Shown here: positions 46,691 through 59,061 of the stretch, one piece after another
Position numbering within the stretch: position 1 is the first letter of the stretch
Layout: each line of letters begins with the position of its first letter
Assembly: GCA_033032175.1 (NCBI GenBank)
Contig: CM065325.1
Coordinates: 5,794,930-5,858,929 of the forward strand
Direction: 5' to 3'
DNA from: Saturnia japonica
Taxonomy: Eukaryota; Arthropoda; Insecta; Lepidoptera; Saturniidae
Length of the DNA: 64,000 bases
Notes under the pieces: model-generated
The model's database searches: none
Told to the model about the DNA's origin: nothing
What the model saw: only the letters and a program-made list of their open reading frames with translations
Program-made: the position numbers and the translations under genes

Positions 46691-48949
46691 GAAAAAAGAA
46701 AAATTAATTGCACATCTTTTCTGCAGTTTGTGCTAATTTAGGTAACATTATTTTTAGTATAGGTACCTATTTGTCGCTGCTTCTCAGTCCCTATATTAAT
46801 AAATATTAATTGAGGATGATAAATCCAGTTTACAATATGTTTTACGGTTTTTATAATTGGTGGAAATACCCAACCCGCATTACTATTTCAAATGATATGC
46901 CATATAATGTGCTATGTTTAAATGATTCTCACACGTTCCTCCTACAAATAAGTGGTTAACAGTCTCTACTCCGCGCTCAGTCTCGTATATTGACAGACAA
47001 ACGAGAAATATCAAAACCATTTTTTAATAATTTCATCGTCTTCGGGCATTACAGAGATATTTAATAAACTAGCTATGAGCCCAAATATTAAAAAAGGTAA
47101 ATATATTTGTGTTTGTTTCCCTTTAAAAAAAATCATGCTTTTCTAGGCCATTATTGGTCTAAGCTATAGTGTCTGTTGGTGTAGAGATTAAATAAATAAA
47201 AATATATGAAGGTTTACATGAATTTTTGAAATTAAAATATGGAGATTTATTTCATGTTTTTGTTTATTCAGTTAAATTATATTATGGTTGTTAACTGGCG
47301 CAACCAAACACAGGTTAAATAAAATAAACCGCAATTCGAACACAACTTATAAAGCAACATGTCCGCCAACCAGTCCGCCTGCAGTACCAGGCGAACATAC
47401 ACAACAAGAACTTTCGCGGCCGTCATTCATAAACCAATATGAATGAATCTGTGTGTGTGTGCGTCAACGACGTCGCGACGCTCTCTAAAGATGTGTGCAA
47501 ACATATGTTTATTTGAACCAGCATGGTAGGCATTCATGAGAATTTTCTTGTGTCAACATTGAAACTGGCTTAGACAGAAATAACTTGCCGCTTTGTATTT
47601 GCAAAGTTGCGAATTGAAAGCTCCCCATTCATCTAAAGCGAGTCGTAGGCGATTGTAAATTTATGATGTCTTTAAATAAAATGTTATAAATGTTCATTTT
47701 GAAATATAGTTATAATTTATATTATTTGTATTTATTCAAATAATGATTGTTTGTTAAAATCTTGTGTTGATTTCATATACATTGTATTTTATTCAATTAT
47801 TTTTCTTTTTTCTTAATGTATACAATAACTACTACCTACAAAACATACGGTTGTTGTGTTGATTGCCAAAAAACACAAGATGTTTAATTTTAGATTATTA
47901 CTCATGTTATTGAGTGAAGTATAAAAGATAGGATAGTGTTTGGTTATTTGTATAACTCTGTAGCGGCGAAAAAGCAAGTTAGAAAAATATTTTGAAGATA
48001 TTTTTTGTTCCTATCTATGATATACTTTATAATTCGTATTAGGTTCTAAATTTACTTAACCCTACAACCCAAAAATACGATAAAAAAGTAAAATAACACA
48101 CGTCGCGATATTAAAGTTTAATTCCCAGTTCTCACATAGTCCATTAAAAACATGTGTCTAACAAAATAATTCTTGAAATGATCGCAGTATACATGATTAT
48201 CCCCTTTCTAGGTTATGATATTTTATTATCATGGTCCACGGAGCGTAATAAGAGTTGAATTAAAGTCATATTTATTGAAAATTGTCATCATTGATTATTG
48301 TTACAACACCATCTGACGTGAATGATCCAGCTTCCACATGTGTCGTTTGCTCATAAAAAGTCAACAATAAAACGAATCACACTATATTAAACTGTAAACT
48401 TATCGATTTACAGTTAAAAATAGTTAAAACTTTTTTAACCCAGGTGGCACATGAAACAGACTTTCAACTTGATCGAGCATAAAAAAACTGCTTCACATGC
48501 AACGATATTAAGTTACGTTATGTCATTTTATATTAAGTATCTTATAAATAAATAGTGAATAAATGGTAATAAAATTATATCATATCACTATGATTCTTCT
48601 CTTCGATAAATTATTGATTGTCATTTGTCACTTATTTGAGATTTCATTATGTAAATTGTTTTCATCTGTTTATTTTTTTAATTATATTTTAACCAGCATC
48701 ATTATGATACCAGTTATTTATTTATATAGATTATTTCTTACATAAAGTGAACAAATCAAACAAACAAATAAATAAATAAAACAAATTTTCGATTGTTATA
48801 TTACTTTATATTTAATGTAATACCTATCAAGGTATTCGCACAATTTTATAAACAATAGTATAGATTATTTAGTATTGAACTTCAGAAAAAGGAGATCTTT
48901 AGAAAAATACAGCTAGGAGGTCAGCATTTAATAAGATAGATAATATACT
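46691..48949. other. Long repeat-poor non-coding stretch
   Basis: Mostly AT-rich. 47340-47490 is GC-richer with ACGACGTCGCGACGCTC. Near 48450 CCAGGTGGCACATG is an E-box-type cluster. No gene recognised. The lack of repeats makes it a candidate for conserved intronic DNA. Confidence 0.35.
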
Positions 48950-49410
48950 TAAATCCGCTGACGTTCTACAATGCTTGAAGCATCAGTCTTTACAATCAAT
49001 GTGTCCTTCTCACCGTGACAAACGGTGCCGACTGCCGAGACGATCACTGTCGAAGCTGAGCACAAAATACCACTGGCACATAGGTAGAGCTATGGAGCGG
49101 GCCATGCTCGGCATCAACATACAAAATGGAATGATAAATGTCGAGATCCGATGACGTTGGAAAGATAATCACGAAACTGAAGTGGAATTGGGCAGGGCAT
49201 ATTGCCATTTACCATAACTCTGGCAGGTGGACTAAAATGTTGACAGATTGTTCGTCACGCACAAGTAAATGAGGCGTCCGACTGTCACGAGCTCGCTTCA
49301 AAGCGAATCAACGCGTCAAAGCTTGTCGAGATTAGCTCAAAATTGGGATAAGTACTTATTGTACAAGAGAGGTCTTTGCTTAGTAAGTTAGTAGTGGGCA
49401 ATTACCGCTT
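48950..49410 (+). pseudogene. RTE-like ORF C-terminal remnant
   Basis: Plus-strand frames include RAMERAMLGINIQNGMINVE, then ITKLKWNWAGHIAIYHNSG and RWTKMLTDCSSRTSK. Same family block as at 28.3 kb in the opposite orientation. Several frameshifts and stops. Confidence 0.7.
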
Positions 49411-50572
49411 AAGGTTTAACACAAAATAACGCGTTATTAGCAAAAAAATTAATTCAATTTGCTTTGTTTGCTAGTCGTTGTTAGATATATATACAGAACC
49501 GATATTATATACGTACGTTTAATGTGTAATACAAATAAAATGCTTTACAATAATTTTCAAACTCATAATAAGCAATTACAAAATCTATGCTTGTTCAAGC
49601 TCAAAGTTACCAAATTAACGAGACCGACAATACAACGGCCTAAACCTGACGTTACGATGTTTATGAATTGTTAAATAATATTTGTTTTCTACGAAACGAT
49701 ATGTAATATTAGTGTAGTTATGTGAGCGAAGAAAATATAAACGCGAAGTTTTAGCAACATCCTGTGGAGCAATCAACAGAACACCAGAGCGAGGGAAGTG
49801 GACACCGCAACATCCTGAGGTGTCGTGTGTGGACAAGTTATATTGCTTTGAATTCATTGGCTTTGAGTTATTTTTCGCATATAGATGCGTCACTAATGCT
49901 GTTCTATGCAATATTGGTTTTCGATTACAAAATATACTTACAATAAATTGCATATTGTACTATATTTAATTAATTTATATGATAATAAATCGAAATAAAA
50001 ATATGAATATCTCTGTAACTCCCATATAAAAATGAGACAGTAAACGTCCATAGCATTATTTTATTAATGAACGGGCACCATCTCATTGAGCAAGCGTAGC
50101 CTAAACATGCATATTCATGAATGCATAGTATATACTTACATACACAATATGTAATTATAGCACATATGAGTCATATCATGCACGGGAGCGAGTGAGCAGC
50201 GGCCATCACGCCGCGCCGCGCCTCGAGATAACGTGAATAGATCCCTGCTATTGTTCTCGTTGCCATAAACTGACGTGATAACGATGTACTATACTAATAT
50301 TTTATCGTTGATGCAATGGCGTTAAATGGCCTTGTTAATGCAAATTTTGGGAATATTTATGTACTTTAAAACTTAATTTAAAAAAAAAGTTAACGAGTTT
50401 AATTACTCGTATGCACACAATTATGAATGGTTAACGTAAATTTTATTCCGCTTTGTTAATAAGTGTATGAGAAAAATTTTACTTTCGTCAATTTACCGCA
50501 ACATGAGAATTATTTTATTCAAGCAGCAGTGAATACATTAAAGAGTTTACATACTAAAACCTTCATATCGCA
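49411..50572. other. Non-coding stretch with one GC-rich island
   Basis: 50178-50230 contains CACGCCGCGCCGCGCCTCGAG, followed by GATAACG and CATAAACTGACG words. No gene recognised. Confidence 0.35.
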
Positions 50573-50911
50573 TTAGCCCTACTGTGCCCTAGGGTTTTAT
50601 TATCTGTGTTAAATTTATTCGACCAACTCTCTACCGCGCTGCCGTGTGCCGCCGCCGCGCCGCCTTCATCGCACTCTAGTACCTACTAGCCTATCGTTTA
50701 TTCTCACTTCTCATACTTGCCAGATTACTTGATGTTTATGCTCACTGATCCACTTCTTAGGGTCATAACGTGATGTTATATAGTCTATAACTTTCCTCAA
50801 CGAATAAGCTATAAAATACAAGAAGGTATTTTCATATCTGATAAGAAGTTTCAGAGATTAGTGAGTTCAAATAAACATATAATCTCTTGAAATTTATAAT
50901 ATTCGTATAGA
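50573..50911 (-). mobile_element. Family B Helitron-like element, full length
   Basis: Ends on the right with ATTCGTATAGA, the complement of a TCTATACGAATATTATAAA start. The left holds CTGTGCCCTAGGGTTTTATT, a diverged tail. The middle has the GCGCGGCGGCGGCGGC-type GC-rich block common to family B. 339 bp. Confidence 0.7.
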
Positions 50912-52262
50912 CTATGGATCATGAAATATTAATAATTACGACATTCTTCGCGAAATTACTACCAAATAGAAGCTTCTCCCATGTTTGACCACTGTTCTCA
51001 AAGTAACATGGGACACAGATGGTGATCGTTTAACGACAAATTAAATATGGTTTCCACTGGACAACAGAGATGCCATTATTGTTGGGAACTGATCCGGACG
51101 CTTTATCGTACAATAAAATGAATACACTTCAAAACGGGTACGTAGTAATGGTTTATTATCATAAAATAAACAATAAAAAATCAAGTCCATTCATATTCTG
51201 ACGTAGATTTTACTTGTCAATTTTGGATTTTGATGAAAAACGAGACAAAAAAGGAAATACGAGACATGATATACGGTGACGTGCCGTACACACAGGACTT
51301 ATAGCAATGCTATTTGGACAACAAATTTATTGATTTTCAATATAGAGTACTTATTTACTTAGATATTCCACTTCAATGCGTAAAAAATGTTAGTAAATTG
51401 ATATAATGGCATTTACATTTAAATTAAAATAATCCAGGAGTTTTCAGTAGGTTTAAAAATTATAGTTCATTATTTTAGAATATTGGTTTATAGTTAAAAA
51501 GCGTAAAAAAATACAAATGGGGGAAAAACAAGTGTTCATTTGTTTGCTTTCCCTTAGGAAAATTGAGATTTGGGTCTGGGAGTCACGTGAATAGAAACGC
51601 CGATCAGAAAACGTGACGCCTTTGTTCAGTATTTATATATACATACGGTTGAGTGTTATTCTAATTAGGTTATCTTGTGACAAGGGTTTTTAAAATTATT
51701 CCTAAATGTGGAAAAGGAGGCTCTAATATAGGTGCTGAAGAAATTTCATAACTGAAATTCTAGTAAACTCAAGTTAGCACATAGTTTTAAATCTTAGGTT
51801 TATTTATTGAATGTTGGCCTTTTGCGCGGTCACATGAACATAATGCCGCGTTTTTGTGGCATATCTTTAAAGACATTTATTTATATAATTTTCAAAGGTG
51901 TAACGGGTAATTTGTAACAGGTATTATTTTCAACATGAAAGTGTTAAAATAACTTCTCTACTAAAGTCGTCCACTCCTATATTTTTAAATTTATCATGTG
52001 TGATATCTACATTCATTATTTATAAATTTAGACTATAATGCTAATTTTATTTTGCTCGATTGGTAAAGGAAATCCGTCGGATAAAATATTTATCAATAGA
52101 AACACTCAAACTTTAATTAGCCGTAACATGAAAACATAGTTGCTCTTTCAGATAATTTTGTTGCTAGATAAAATATTATATATTATAACTCAATAAGATA
52201 AATTTTCAAACCAATCACTTTTAAAGTATCGTGTTATATTATTTATTGTGTTATATTTAATA
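50912..52262. other. AT-rich spacer
   Basis: No gene or repeat recognised. Confidence 0.3.
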
Positions 52263-52735
52263 CTAGCGGGTACCCGCGACTTCGTCTGCTTAGAATACAG
52301 ACATTTAAGCAGATAATATTTTATGATATCCCTATTCTACTTGGGTACTTTTACTTAATAAGTATTATACACATGATGCAAGCTATCTCTCCGACAAGCT
52401 TCGAAAATCTGCCAACAGTTTAATATAGTCTATAGATAATATAATTGGAATTATCCCGCCTTGAGGGAGGATTTTTCTAAAACGCGGAACACTCTATATT
52501 TCTTATCAAACGTATAAATATGAATTTTTATATCCCCAATTTGAGAAATGATGGGTTCTCCATATAAACTTTCATCCCCTATTGCCCTTTCAATTTTTAT
52601 TTTAGCGATAATACGTAGCCTATGTCGTTCCCCAAGGTCCACTCTATTTCTATATCAAAATTCATCGAAATTGGATCAGCGATTTATGTCTCAAACCGTA
52701 ACAGTCAGACAGACAGAGCTACTTTCACATTTGTA
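52263..52735 (-). mobile_element. Family D Helitron-like element, 5' truncated
   Basis: Plus sense starts CTAGCGGGTACCCGCGACTTC (its 3' end) and includes AAATTGGATCAGCGATTTATG and CAGTCAGACAGACAGAGC. The TC start is lost. Confidence 0.7.
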
Positions 52736-52783
52736 AACACGCTGCGGGAACACACTAATTGATTGGCAACAAATTTTCAACTA

Positions 52784-52926
52784 GAGGGTGATGCCTAGCC
52801 AGGAGAACATTAGAAAATGCACTACCAGCATGCTTTGTTTTCTTTCACAAGAAGTTCATTGTAAGATTCGAATATACGTCGATTTACGCGGTGTCCGAAC
52901 ACACTACCACTGCGCTATTATCGCTT
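52784..52926 (-). repeat. SINE family E, copy 7 (partial)
   Basis: GGTGTCCGAACACACTACC, AAGATTCGAATATACGTCG (B box complement) and ACTACCAGCATGCTTTG. Confidence 0.7.
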
Positions 52927-53059
52927 CTAATAATAATGATTATAATGTTATGAAGAAGTGTGTCGTTACGAGATGGCGTTGCCACGATTTGGAACTAGAT
53001 AAGGTTTTGTTTTTGATATTTTGTATATTGATATAGGGGAATTTTGCTATTAATAGTAG

Positions 53060-53090
53060 TATACACGTTCCAAGCCGCGGGCCCAGCTAG
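53060..53090 (+). repeat. Helitron-like 3' terminus
   Basis: AAGCCGCGGGCCCAGCTAG before a T. The body upstream is not assignable; it may include the adjacent SINE fragment. Confidence 0.5.
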
Positions 53091-53893
53091 TTAAATAATA
53101 ATACGAAACTGTAATTCATTTGCCTGGGCACAAGCGCACAAGGGCGTCTTTCCGAAGGGAAGAAAGGCTTATCGCTTAAGCGCCTTAAGCTCAATTCATG
53201 GAGTATTGGAGAATGGAGATTCTAAACACCGATAAATCTATAGATTTTTTTTCACTACATAATGATACTACCAGAACATTTCTCAAAGCGTCAAAATTTC
53301 CTCACTGTGATGATTTTCACCGTTTGCCAAAAGTGTGAACAAATTTAGAATTTACATTAGTACCTAATTGTATGCAAATCCTGAAAAATTCGAAGGTCGA
53401 AAGATGCACAGTTTCGAATCTGCAAATTTGGGATAGATATTGTCCCAGTGGTTTAAACGATTTGCCCACTATGACTATTCTAAATCAGTTTCTTATCCTA
53501 GTTCAATAGACTAAGTAAATTATTATGTATTTCTGCGTGATCTTTTCTGACAGATAACACACGCTATAATTATAAAAAATAGTCCAGACAAAGCACGAGC
53601 AGTTACATGTCCTGCTTATATACAATTATTTAGAGCGATATTATAAAATATAATATATAAAGATCACACAATTTCGCATATTGACATAAAACTTCTTTAT
53701 AAAAATTATTCATTTATGGTGTTCGTGTTTTATGGTGTTCGTGTTCTATGCGTTCGCGAATCGTTCATCCGAGTGAGTTGAAACTTTGTACGTTTGTTAG
53801 CATTTGCGTGAAGGTTACTGACATAGTAATATCAATTGTTTCAACAAATTAGTGTATATCATATACGGGTACATATGTATGTACTAACCTATG
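53091..53893. other. AT-rich spacer
   Basis: A 16-bp tandem duplication (TATGGTGTTCGTGTT units) at 53715-53746. No gene seen. Confidence 0.4.
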
Positions 53894-53895
53894 TA

Positions 53896-55200
53896 CAAGG
53901 TGTCCAGAAAGGGTATCGGGTATTTGTTTTCGCGCCATATTCGAAACGGGGGTGTCTAAAGGGTGCGGGGAGGGGTTCGTGGCGTCCGCCATTTTGTGGA
54001 GTTTTAGTCACGATGGAACAGTACTCGGGGACGCATCGCGCATTTTGCGTACGAGCGTATTATCGTAATGGTGATTCAATAGTGACTGCTCAACGTCTCT
54101 ATCGTGCGGAATATCGTACACGCCACGCGCCAAGTGACGATAGCATTAGGAAATGGATCAAGATGTTCGAGAATACAGGTGCGACAGTTAAAATTCAAAA
54201 CTCTGGTCGTCCTCGTTCAGTTCGCGATGAAGAAACAATTGAAGAAGTTGAGGCGTCGGTTCGTCAAAATCCATCTTTATCCATCCCGAAAGCGAAGCCA
54301 AGCGTTGAACATAAAAAAATCGTCTTTACATTCGATTTTAAAGAAAGATTTACATCTAAAAGCCTATAAAATTCAATTGGTTCAAGAATTGAAGGATACG
54401 GACTATGCTAATCGACTGAATTTTGCGAACGAAATGCTGCAGCGATTTAACAACTTTAACAACATACTGTTCAGTGACGAAGCAAATTTTCACCTGAATG
54501 GTCATGTTAATAAGCAGAATTGTCGGTACTGGGCAGTGGAGAATCCGAGACGAAAGCATGAACGACCCCTGCATAGCCCAAAGGTCGTTGTTTGGGCCGC
54601 TATGTCTGCTAAAGGCATAATTGGTCCTTATTTTCATGAAGATCAACGAGGCCGAGCAATTAATGTGAATAGTGACCGTTATTGCGATATGTTGCGAAAT
54701 TTTTTGGTCCCAGAGTTGCAGGAGTTTGTAGGTTTCAAGTCAAGAACGTGGTTCCAGCAAGATGGGGCCACTTGCCATACCTCAAATGACTCAATGGAAG
54801 TTGTTAACGAATTATTCCCTAATAAAGTCATTTCGCGAAGGGGTAACATCAACTGGCCTCCCAGAAGCCCCGACCTTGGCCCGCTTGACTATTTTGCATG
54901 GGGATACCTTAAAAGTAAGGTTTATCAAAACAATCCGACGAATCTAATCCAGTTAAAGCAAAACATCAGGTCAGAAATGGCAGCAATATCGATAGCTATG
55001 TGTCAACGTGTTATCGCCAATCTTCGTTTCCGTTTAGAAGAGTGCCAGCAACGTAACGGTCATCATTTGGATAACATCATCTTTTCCAAATAATTCTCAA
55101 ATTCATATGCTAATAATAAACAATAAACTTTTTTATTGCATACAAATAATTTTTGTTTCATTGAACTTACAAATACCCGATACCCTTTCTGGACACCTTG
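53896..55200 (+). mobile_element. Mariner-type transposon, complete with TIRs
   Basis: 1305 bp. The outer 32 bases at each end are identical in inverted orientation (CAAGGTGTCCAGAAAGGG at the tips), flanked by TA target duplications (53894-53895, 55201-55202). It encloses one transposase gene on the plus strand and two AATAAA signals (55115 and 55122) near the 3' end. Perfect TIRs argue for recent insertion. Confidence 0.95.
54013..55093 (+). pseudogene. Mariner-type transposase with a single net frameshift
   Basis: ATG at 54013 gives MEQYSGTHRAFCVRAYYRNG, then a helix-turn-helix DNA-binding region through SDDSIRKWIKMFENTG and a GRPRSVR motif. Near 54285-54297 the frame shifts: the first frame runs to a stop at 54367-54369, while the correct continuation (SLHSILKKDLHLKAYKIQ) lies in the next frame. 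The catalytic core follows: FSDEANFHLNG (first Asp), WFQQDGATCHT (second Asp), then WPPRSPDLGPLDYFAWG (third Asp), ending at TAA 55091-55093. I count 36 residues between the second and third Asp. From ATG to stop the length is 3n+1, consistent with one net extra base and about 359 residues originally. It cuts and pastes the element at TA sites in the nucleus. All three acidic residues are intact; the frameshift alone should inactivate it. Confidence 0.9.
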
Positions 55201-55202
55201 TA

Positions 55203-57224
55203 GTTTAGTGCTAGTTCGTATATTATCAAGATTAACATAGGGCTGATTTCGAGGTAGGATCTACGCTATAGGGACATTTCTGATTGGTCAGACAATGAGT
55301 TCAAAAGGACCATAGCAAGCAGGTTTCACTGTCAAAAGGGATACTGATAGGTGTGGATCATTATGTGAATGATAGTGATGTCTGGATGTCACTCACTCTG
55401 TGTGCATCCATTAAATTATTAATATGATTATTTTCCTTAAATAGTATTTGTTTCTTGATAGGATGTTTTCCGAACCGGTAGTAGTTTTGACGTTCATAAG
55501 TGACTTAAATCGAATAAATTATTTTTTCATTTAGATTTATCATTACGTTTTTTCCATAAAACAAAGCCTAGATTCGACGCTTAGTTACTGTGGAACTACA
55601 AAAACATTTTCAAATAAACAAAGTTGTGAAAACCAAGTAGCTAATATATAAAGTAGATTATCTATATAATATAATATAGTATTAAATTAACACTTCTTAC
55701 ACTTTTCATATGATGTTCCCACGTCAAAATGCTATTACAGACAGATAAGAAACAATGAGCCCGTATACTTGGCCCACCCCGAAGCGTACAGACCGACAAA
55801 CAAGTTTGTAATGAAGTTCATTGTCCTCACGTACTTTAATTAGGTGCAAATAATCCGATACTGCAAGGAGGGTCTATGTGATCAACTTTTAGCAATTTAG
55901 GTTAAAACGGGTTCACTAGACGTTAACGGTGATTCAGGATATTGTTTTAGAACAGTACACACTACACATGTGTACCCATGTGGTGGTAATATTGACCCGT
56001 TGATTAATATAATAAATAAAAATATAGATACATCTATAAAATTATGTTCCTGGTAAATCTTATCACCCTTTTTTAATTCTGGCTAAGTCTGAATAAGTTA
56101 CGATTTTTTTTTAATCTTACCAAATTCTTTAAAATCACGAAGAACCATGAAAATTTGCAGTTGGTCTAGTTAGAGCTTGACAGATACGTTTCCTGCATAG
56201 TGCAGAAATAGTTGATAATTCTGCAAGTAATATGAACTGAGTTTAAATTTAAATTACATTCAATGGGGAAAAGGCTCAAAGTACAACAGGCTAAAAGGTT
56301 CTAAGAAAAACGTCAGCAAAAAAAGCATGGATAATCAGAAATCCAAGCATTATAATTAGTGTACATATGTAAAAATACATGACAAAAATACAAAACGTGG
56401 TTGTAAATCCTCGCCTTTGAAATTAAAATGTTTAAATATTTATTAGGGAATAAACAACAGATTTTGCACTCCTTTTCGTTTTAGATGCCATATTGACTGC
56501 ATTTACAAAAAGAAAGAGAGAAGGAAAGTAGTACATAATAATATTTTTTGTGTCTACATATCACGCAGATGGAAGTAGATACAAATAACCATACATAATA
56601 TGCAACTAGATAAATAGATTTTGAATCGATGTAAACTAGGTTATGAAAGCGGCAGGTTACTAGTCTGATACTGCATCCAGGGCCCCTAACAAGGATGCGC
56701 CGTATTATCCTATTTGAATACCATTTGATAATCATTCTATGTCTCTCCTCTATAACTCTATGTATTTATATATAATTGACGGCTTCACTCGCGAATAATT
56801 TGCAAATCTTTTAGTTTTGTAAAATTTTACTAACAATCTACATAAAATAATTATTATTATTCAATCCTTTAGTAAAATTATTGTAAAATATGCAGTTTAA
56901 CTAGAATTATTGATTTTATATACATACTCGTAGTTATAAGTAAAATATGATAAAGTTAACTCCTGTTTTACTTTTCAAAATTCCAAATTAATGGGTAGGC
57001 CCTTGCGTATATATTTAGTGATCACTAATAATTTACCAAATAACAATTTATTGTTATATTGTGACTTTAAACATAAAGATGAAAAGTTAACCACAATGTC
57101 TAGTCGGGTTTTCTCATACTTTATAATATCTGATGTAGTTGGAGTAACTACTATTTATTGATGAACAGATCAATTTCCGCAACGTTAACGTCTACGTGTT
57201 TAAATGTATTTAAAAATATTTAAG
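55203..57224. other. Non-coding stretch
   Basis: AT-rich, no gene and no identified repeat. ORFs are short. Confidence 0.3.
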
Positions 57225-57378
57225 TTAAATAAACCCCAAGAGATTGGTTTTTTGTTAGTTTGAACGCACTGATCACTGGAGCTACTAGTCATATTTGTAA
57301 AAATCTTCTTGCATATTATATAGTCTGTTTATTGAGCATTAGGCTAGATAAATTCACGCTACGACTCTAGAAGACAAG
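57225..57378 (+). mobile_element. Family B Helitron-like fragment
   Basis: GTTAGTTTGAACGCACTGATC, GGAGCTACTAGTCATATTTG and CACGCTACGACTCTAGAAG match the 5' half of family B (compare 60865). Confidence 0.65.
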
Positions 57379-58883
57379 TACACCCGTATGTACCCGGGCA
57401 ATGACGTTTTATAAATAGACGCGTTATACTCTCACTAAAAGCAATTTGAAAACGTTACAAATTTTTTTATCAGCATGTTGAAAGAAAAGAGATAGGAAAT
57501 TACAGCGTAATGCGAAAACTGTTGTCAAAAAAGGTAAAAGTTTTTGGTTACCATTGTATAAGATATGTTTAATTAAAATTAAATAGGAGTTGGTGAAACT
57601 TTGCCCCATATTATTATTGTACTAAATTTTTTAATGGTGCTCTGTTTTTCCAATTCTTTATCACATATGATTAATAACGTCTTAACAGAGAGGAAGGACA
57701 GACACTTCGGATGCCAGCTGACCAGTATCCGGTACTCTGAGTGATTTACAGAGAGGGAGACATGTTATAGTTAACCTTCGCCACGTCGCGTCGCGTCGGG
57801 AAATAATATTGATATAAATGGGTACAAGTTGGAACAACAGAATAAAATATTATTTCTCAATATTAATGCTGCACTTTGGTAACTTTGCTTGTAATACCCT
57901 TTATACACTTTGATACCTTACTGTGCAATTTCTATATGTATAGCCTATATGTATGTATAATAAAAATGAAATGCGGTTCGTTGGTAGGCACATCACTTGA
58001 CAACGGCAAAACTAATTTAGCTAATTCATTTTTTAATTTTTTTGCGAACAAAAAATTTAAAAGTTGCTCTGGAAGTGGGAAAATTCTGAACAAACTGATT
58101 ATTACTTTTTTATTTTGGATTTTTTTTTACTCAACACCGTAACTCACGATTCGAGCAATGTAACTATTATTTTATTTTTTTCGTTATGATACTGGAAAGT
58201 TTTCTTCTGAAAACTTTTCAGGATAGATCATCATACAATATTATTCAGGTAATAGGTAGAAGAGTTTCATTAGTGCGCCTAATAAGGTCTATACTTAATG
58301 TGGGCTTTTACAAAGAAATTTCCATTTGTTACTGATATAATAAATATGAATGTTTCTTTGTTGGTAAGTAGGCACTCTATTTATCCGAATGCGAAGAAAA
58401 CTTGGTGAGTTTTTTATCATCGTAACACGGCAAAGTGACTACGCTGTACCTGATGACGACCACAGTGCAATCGAATAATATCGGCGACCATCGTGGAATC
58501 TAGAATCCATCAACAGTCATCGCTGTCTGAGTTGTTGTGAGCTCGCTCGTGAAGTTTTCATACAACACAGCAATTAATTTAATACAAACTGCGTGAAAGA
58601 GGTTTCATTTTAAAGAAATAACGTTAAATATAATATTTGTTTTACATTTCCTAAACCCAGTCCTATTTTTAAAATCGAATATATTTTTTTTATTATTTTG
58701 TTTATTACTAATAATCTCTAATTTACGTGAATCAGCAAAAAATTAAAACAATCAAAACTGCTAAGTGTTATCTACGTTTCATACGTCGATAACACGCACC
58801 CACGTTTGCTTGTAAAACTGGGCACAATATTAGACAGTGTGAATATAAAATATCGATTTTGAAGTAATGGAATACAGACTCAC
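57379..58883. other. Intronic DNA next to the exon donor
   Basis: 57655-57800 is moderately GC-rich (CACGTCGCGTCGCGTCGGG) of unknown role. The remainder is AT-rich. No further exon recognised on the minus strand. Confidence 0.35.
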
Positions 58884-59004
58884 CTAGTGATGCTTCCGGG
58901 TCAGACAGGTCGGAGAGGGAAGGTACTTTCTGCATCGTTCTGGGTTCCTCCGCCTCTGGTGGTTCAGTTTTGATGCTGTCAGCGAGGCCGCCGCCCTCAT
59001 CACA
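58884..59004 (-). CDS. pnt: Internal coding exon, candidate Ets transcription factor Pointed (P2-like)
   Basis: Seen: reading the minus strand, a T-rich stretch ending in TTATTAAAG precedes the exon and GTGAGT follows it, a strong acceptor and donor. The 121 nt have one usable frame, starting at the first base (phase 0) and ending with one extra G (phase 1). The other two frames carry stops, one of them at the final TAG. The 40 residues run CDEGGG, then an IKTE sumoylation-type motif (residues 11-14), an acidic EPPEAEEP stretch, and VPSLSDLSDPEASL at the end. Known: Ets1/Pointed proteins have an IKTE-type SUMO site and a short acidic linker before the MAPK site and PNT domain. I recall a VPSLSDLSDPESSL-like segment in insect Pointed P2, where the next residue (D) would fit the split codon. 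Inferred: an exon just N-terminal to the PNT domain of a nuclear MAPK-responsive activator. The exon call is firm; the gene identity is from memory. Both neighbouring exons lie outside the window or were not recognised. Confidence 0.6.
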
Positions 59005-59061
59005 CTTTAATAAAAGAAAGCATATATTTTTTTAAACAAAAGGAAACTGTATATAATTTAA

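Larger units (their letters stand above)
1..58883 (-). other. Probable downstream intron of the 58.9-kb exon (incomplete)
   Basis: The donor GTGAGT begins at 58883 on the minus strand, so the DNA to its left should be intron until the next exon. Reading the minus strand, I found no phase-1 exon resembling a PNT or ETS domain, and every long ORF examined was either a transposon remnant or lacked protein-like composition. The intron would then exceed 58 kb, which is plausible for a developmental regulator gene. A short or divergent exon could have been missed, so this is an inference. Confidence 0.4.

Noticed and set aside
54356..54646. 96-residue minus ORF inside the mariner element
   Set aside because: It is the antisense shadow of the transposase gene.
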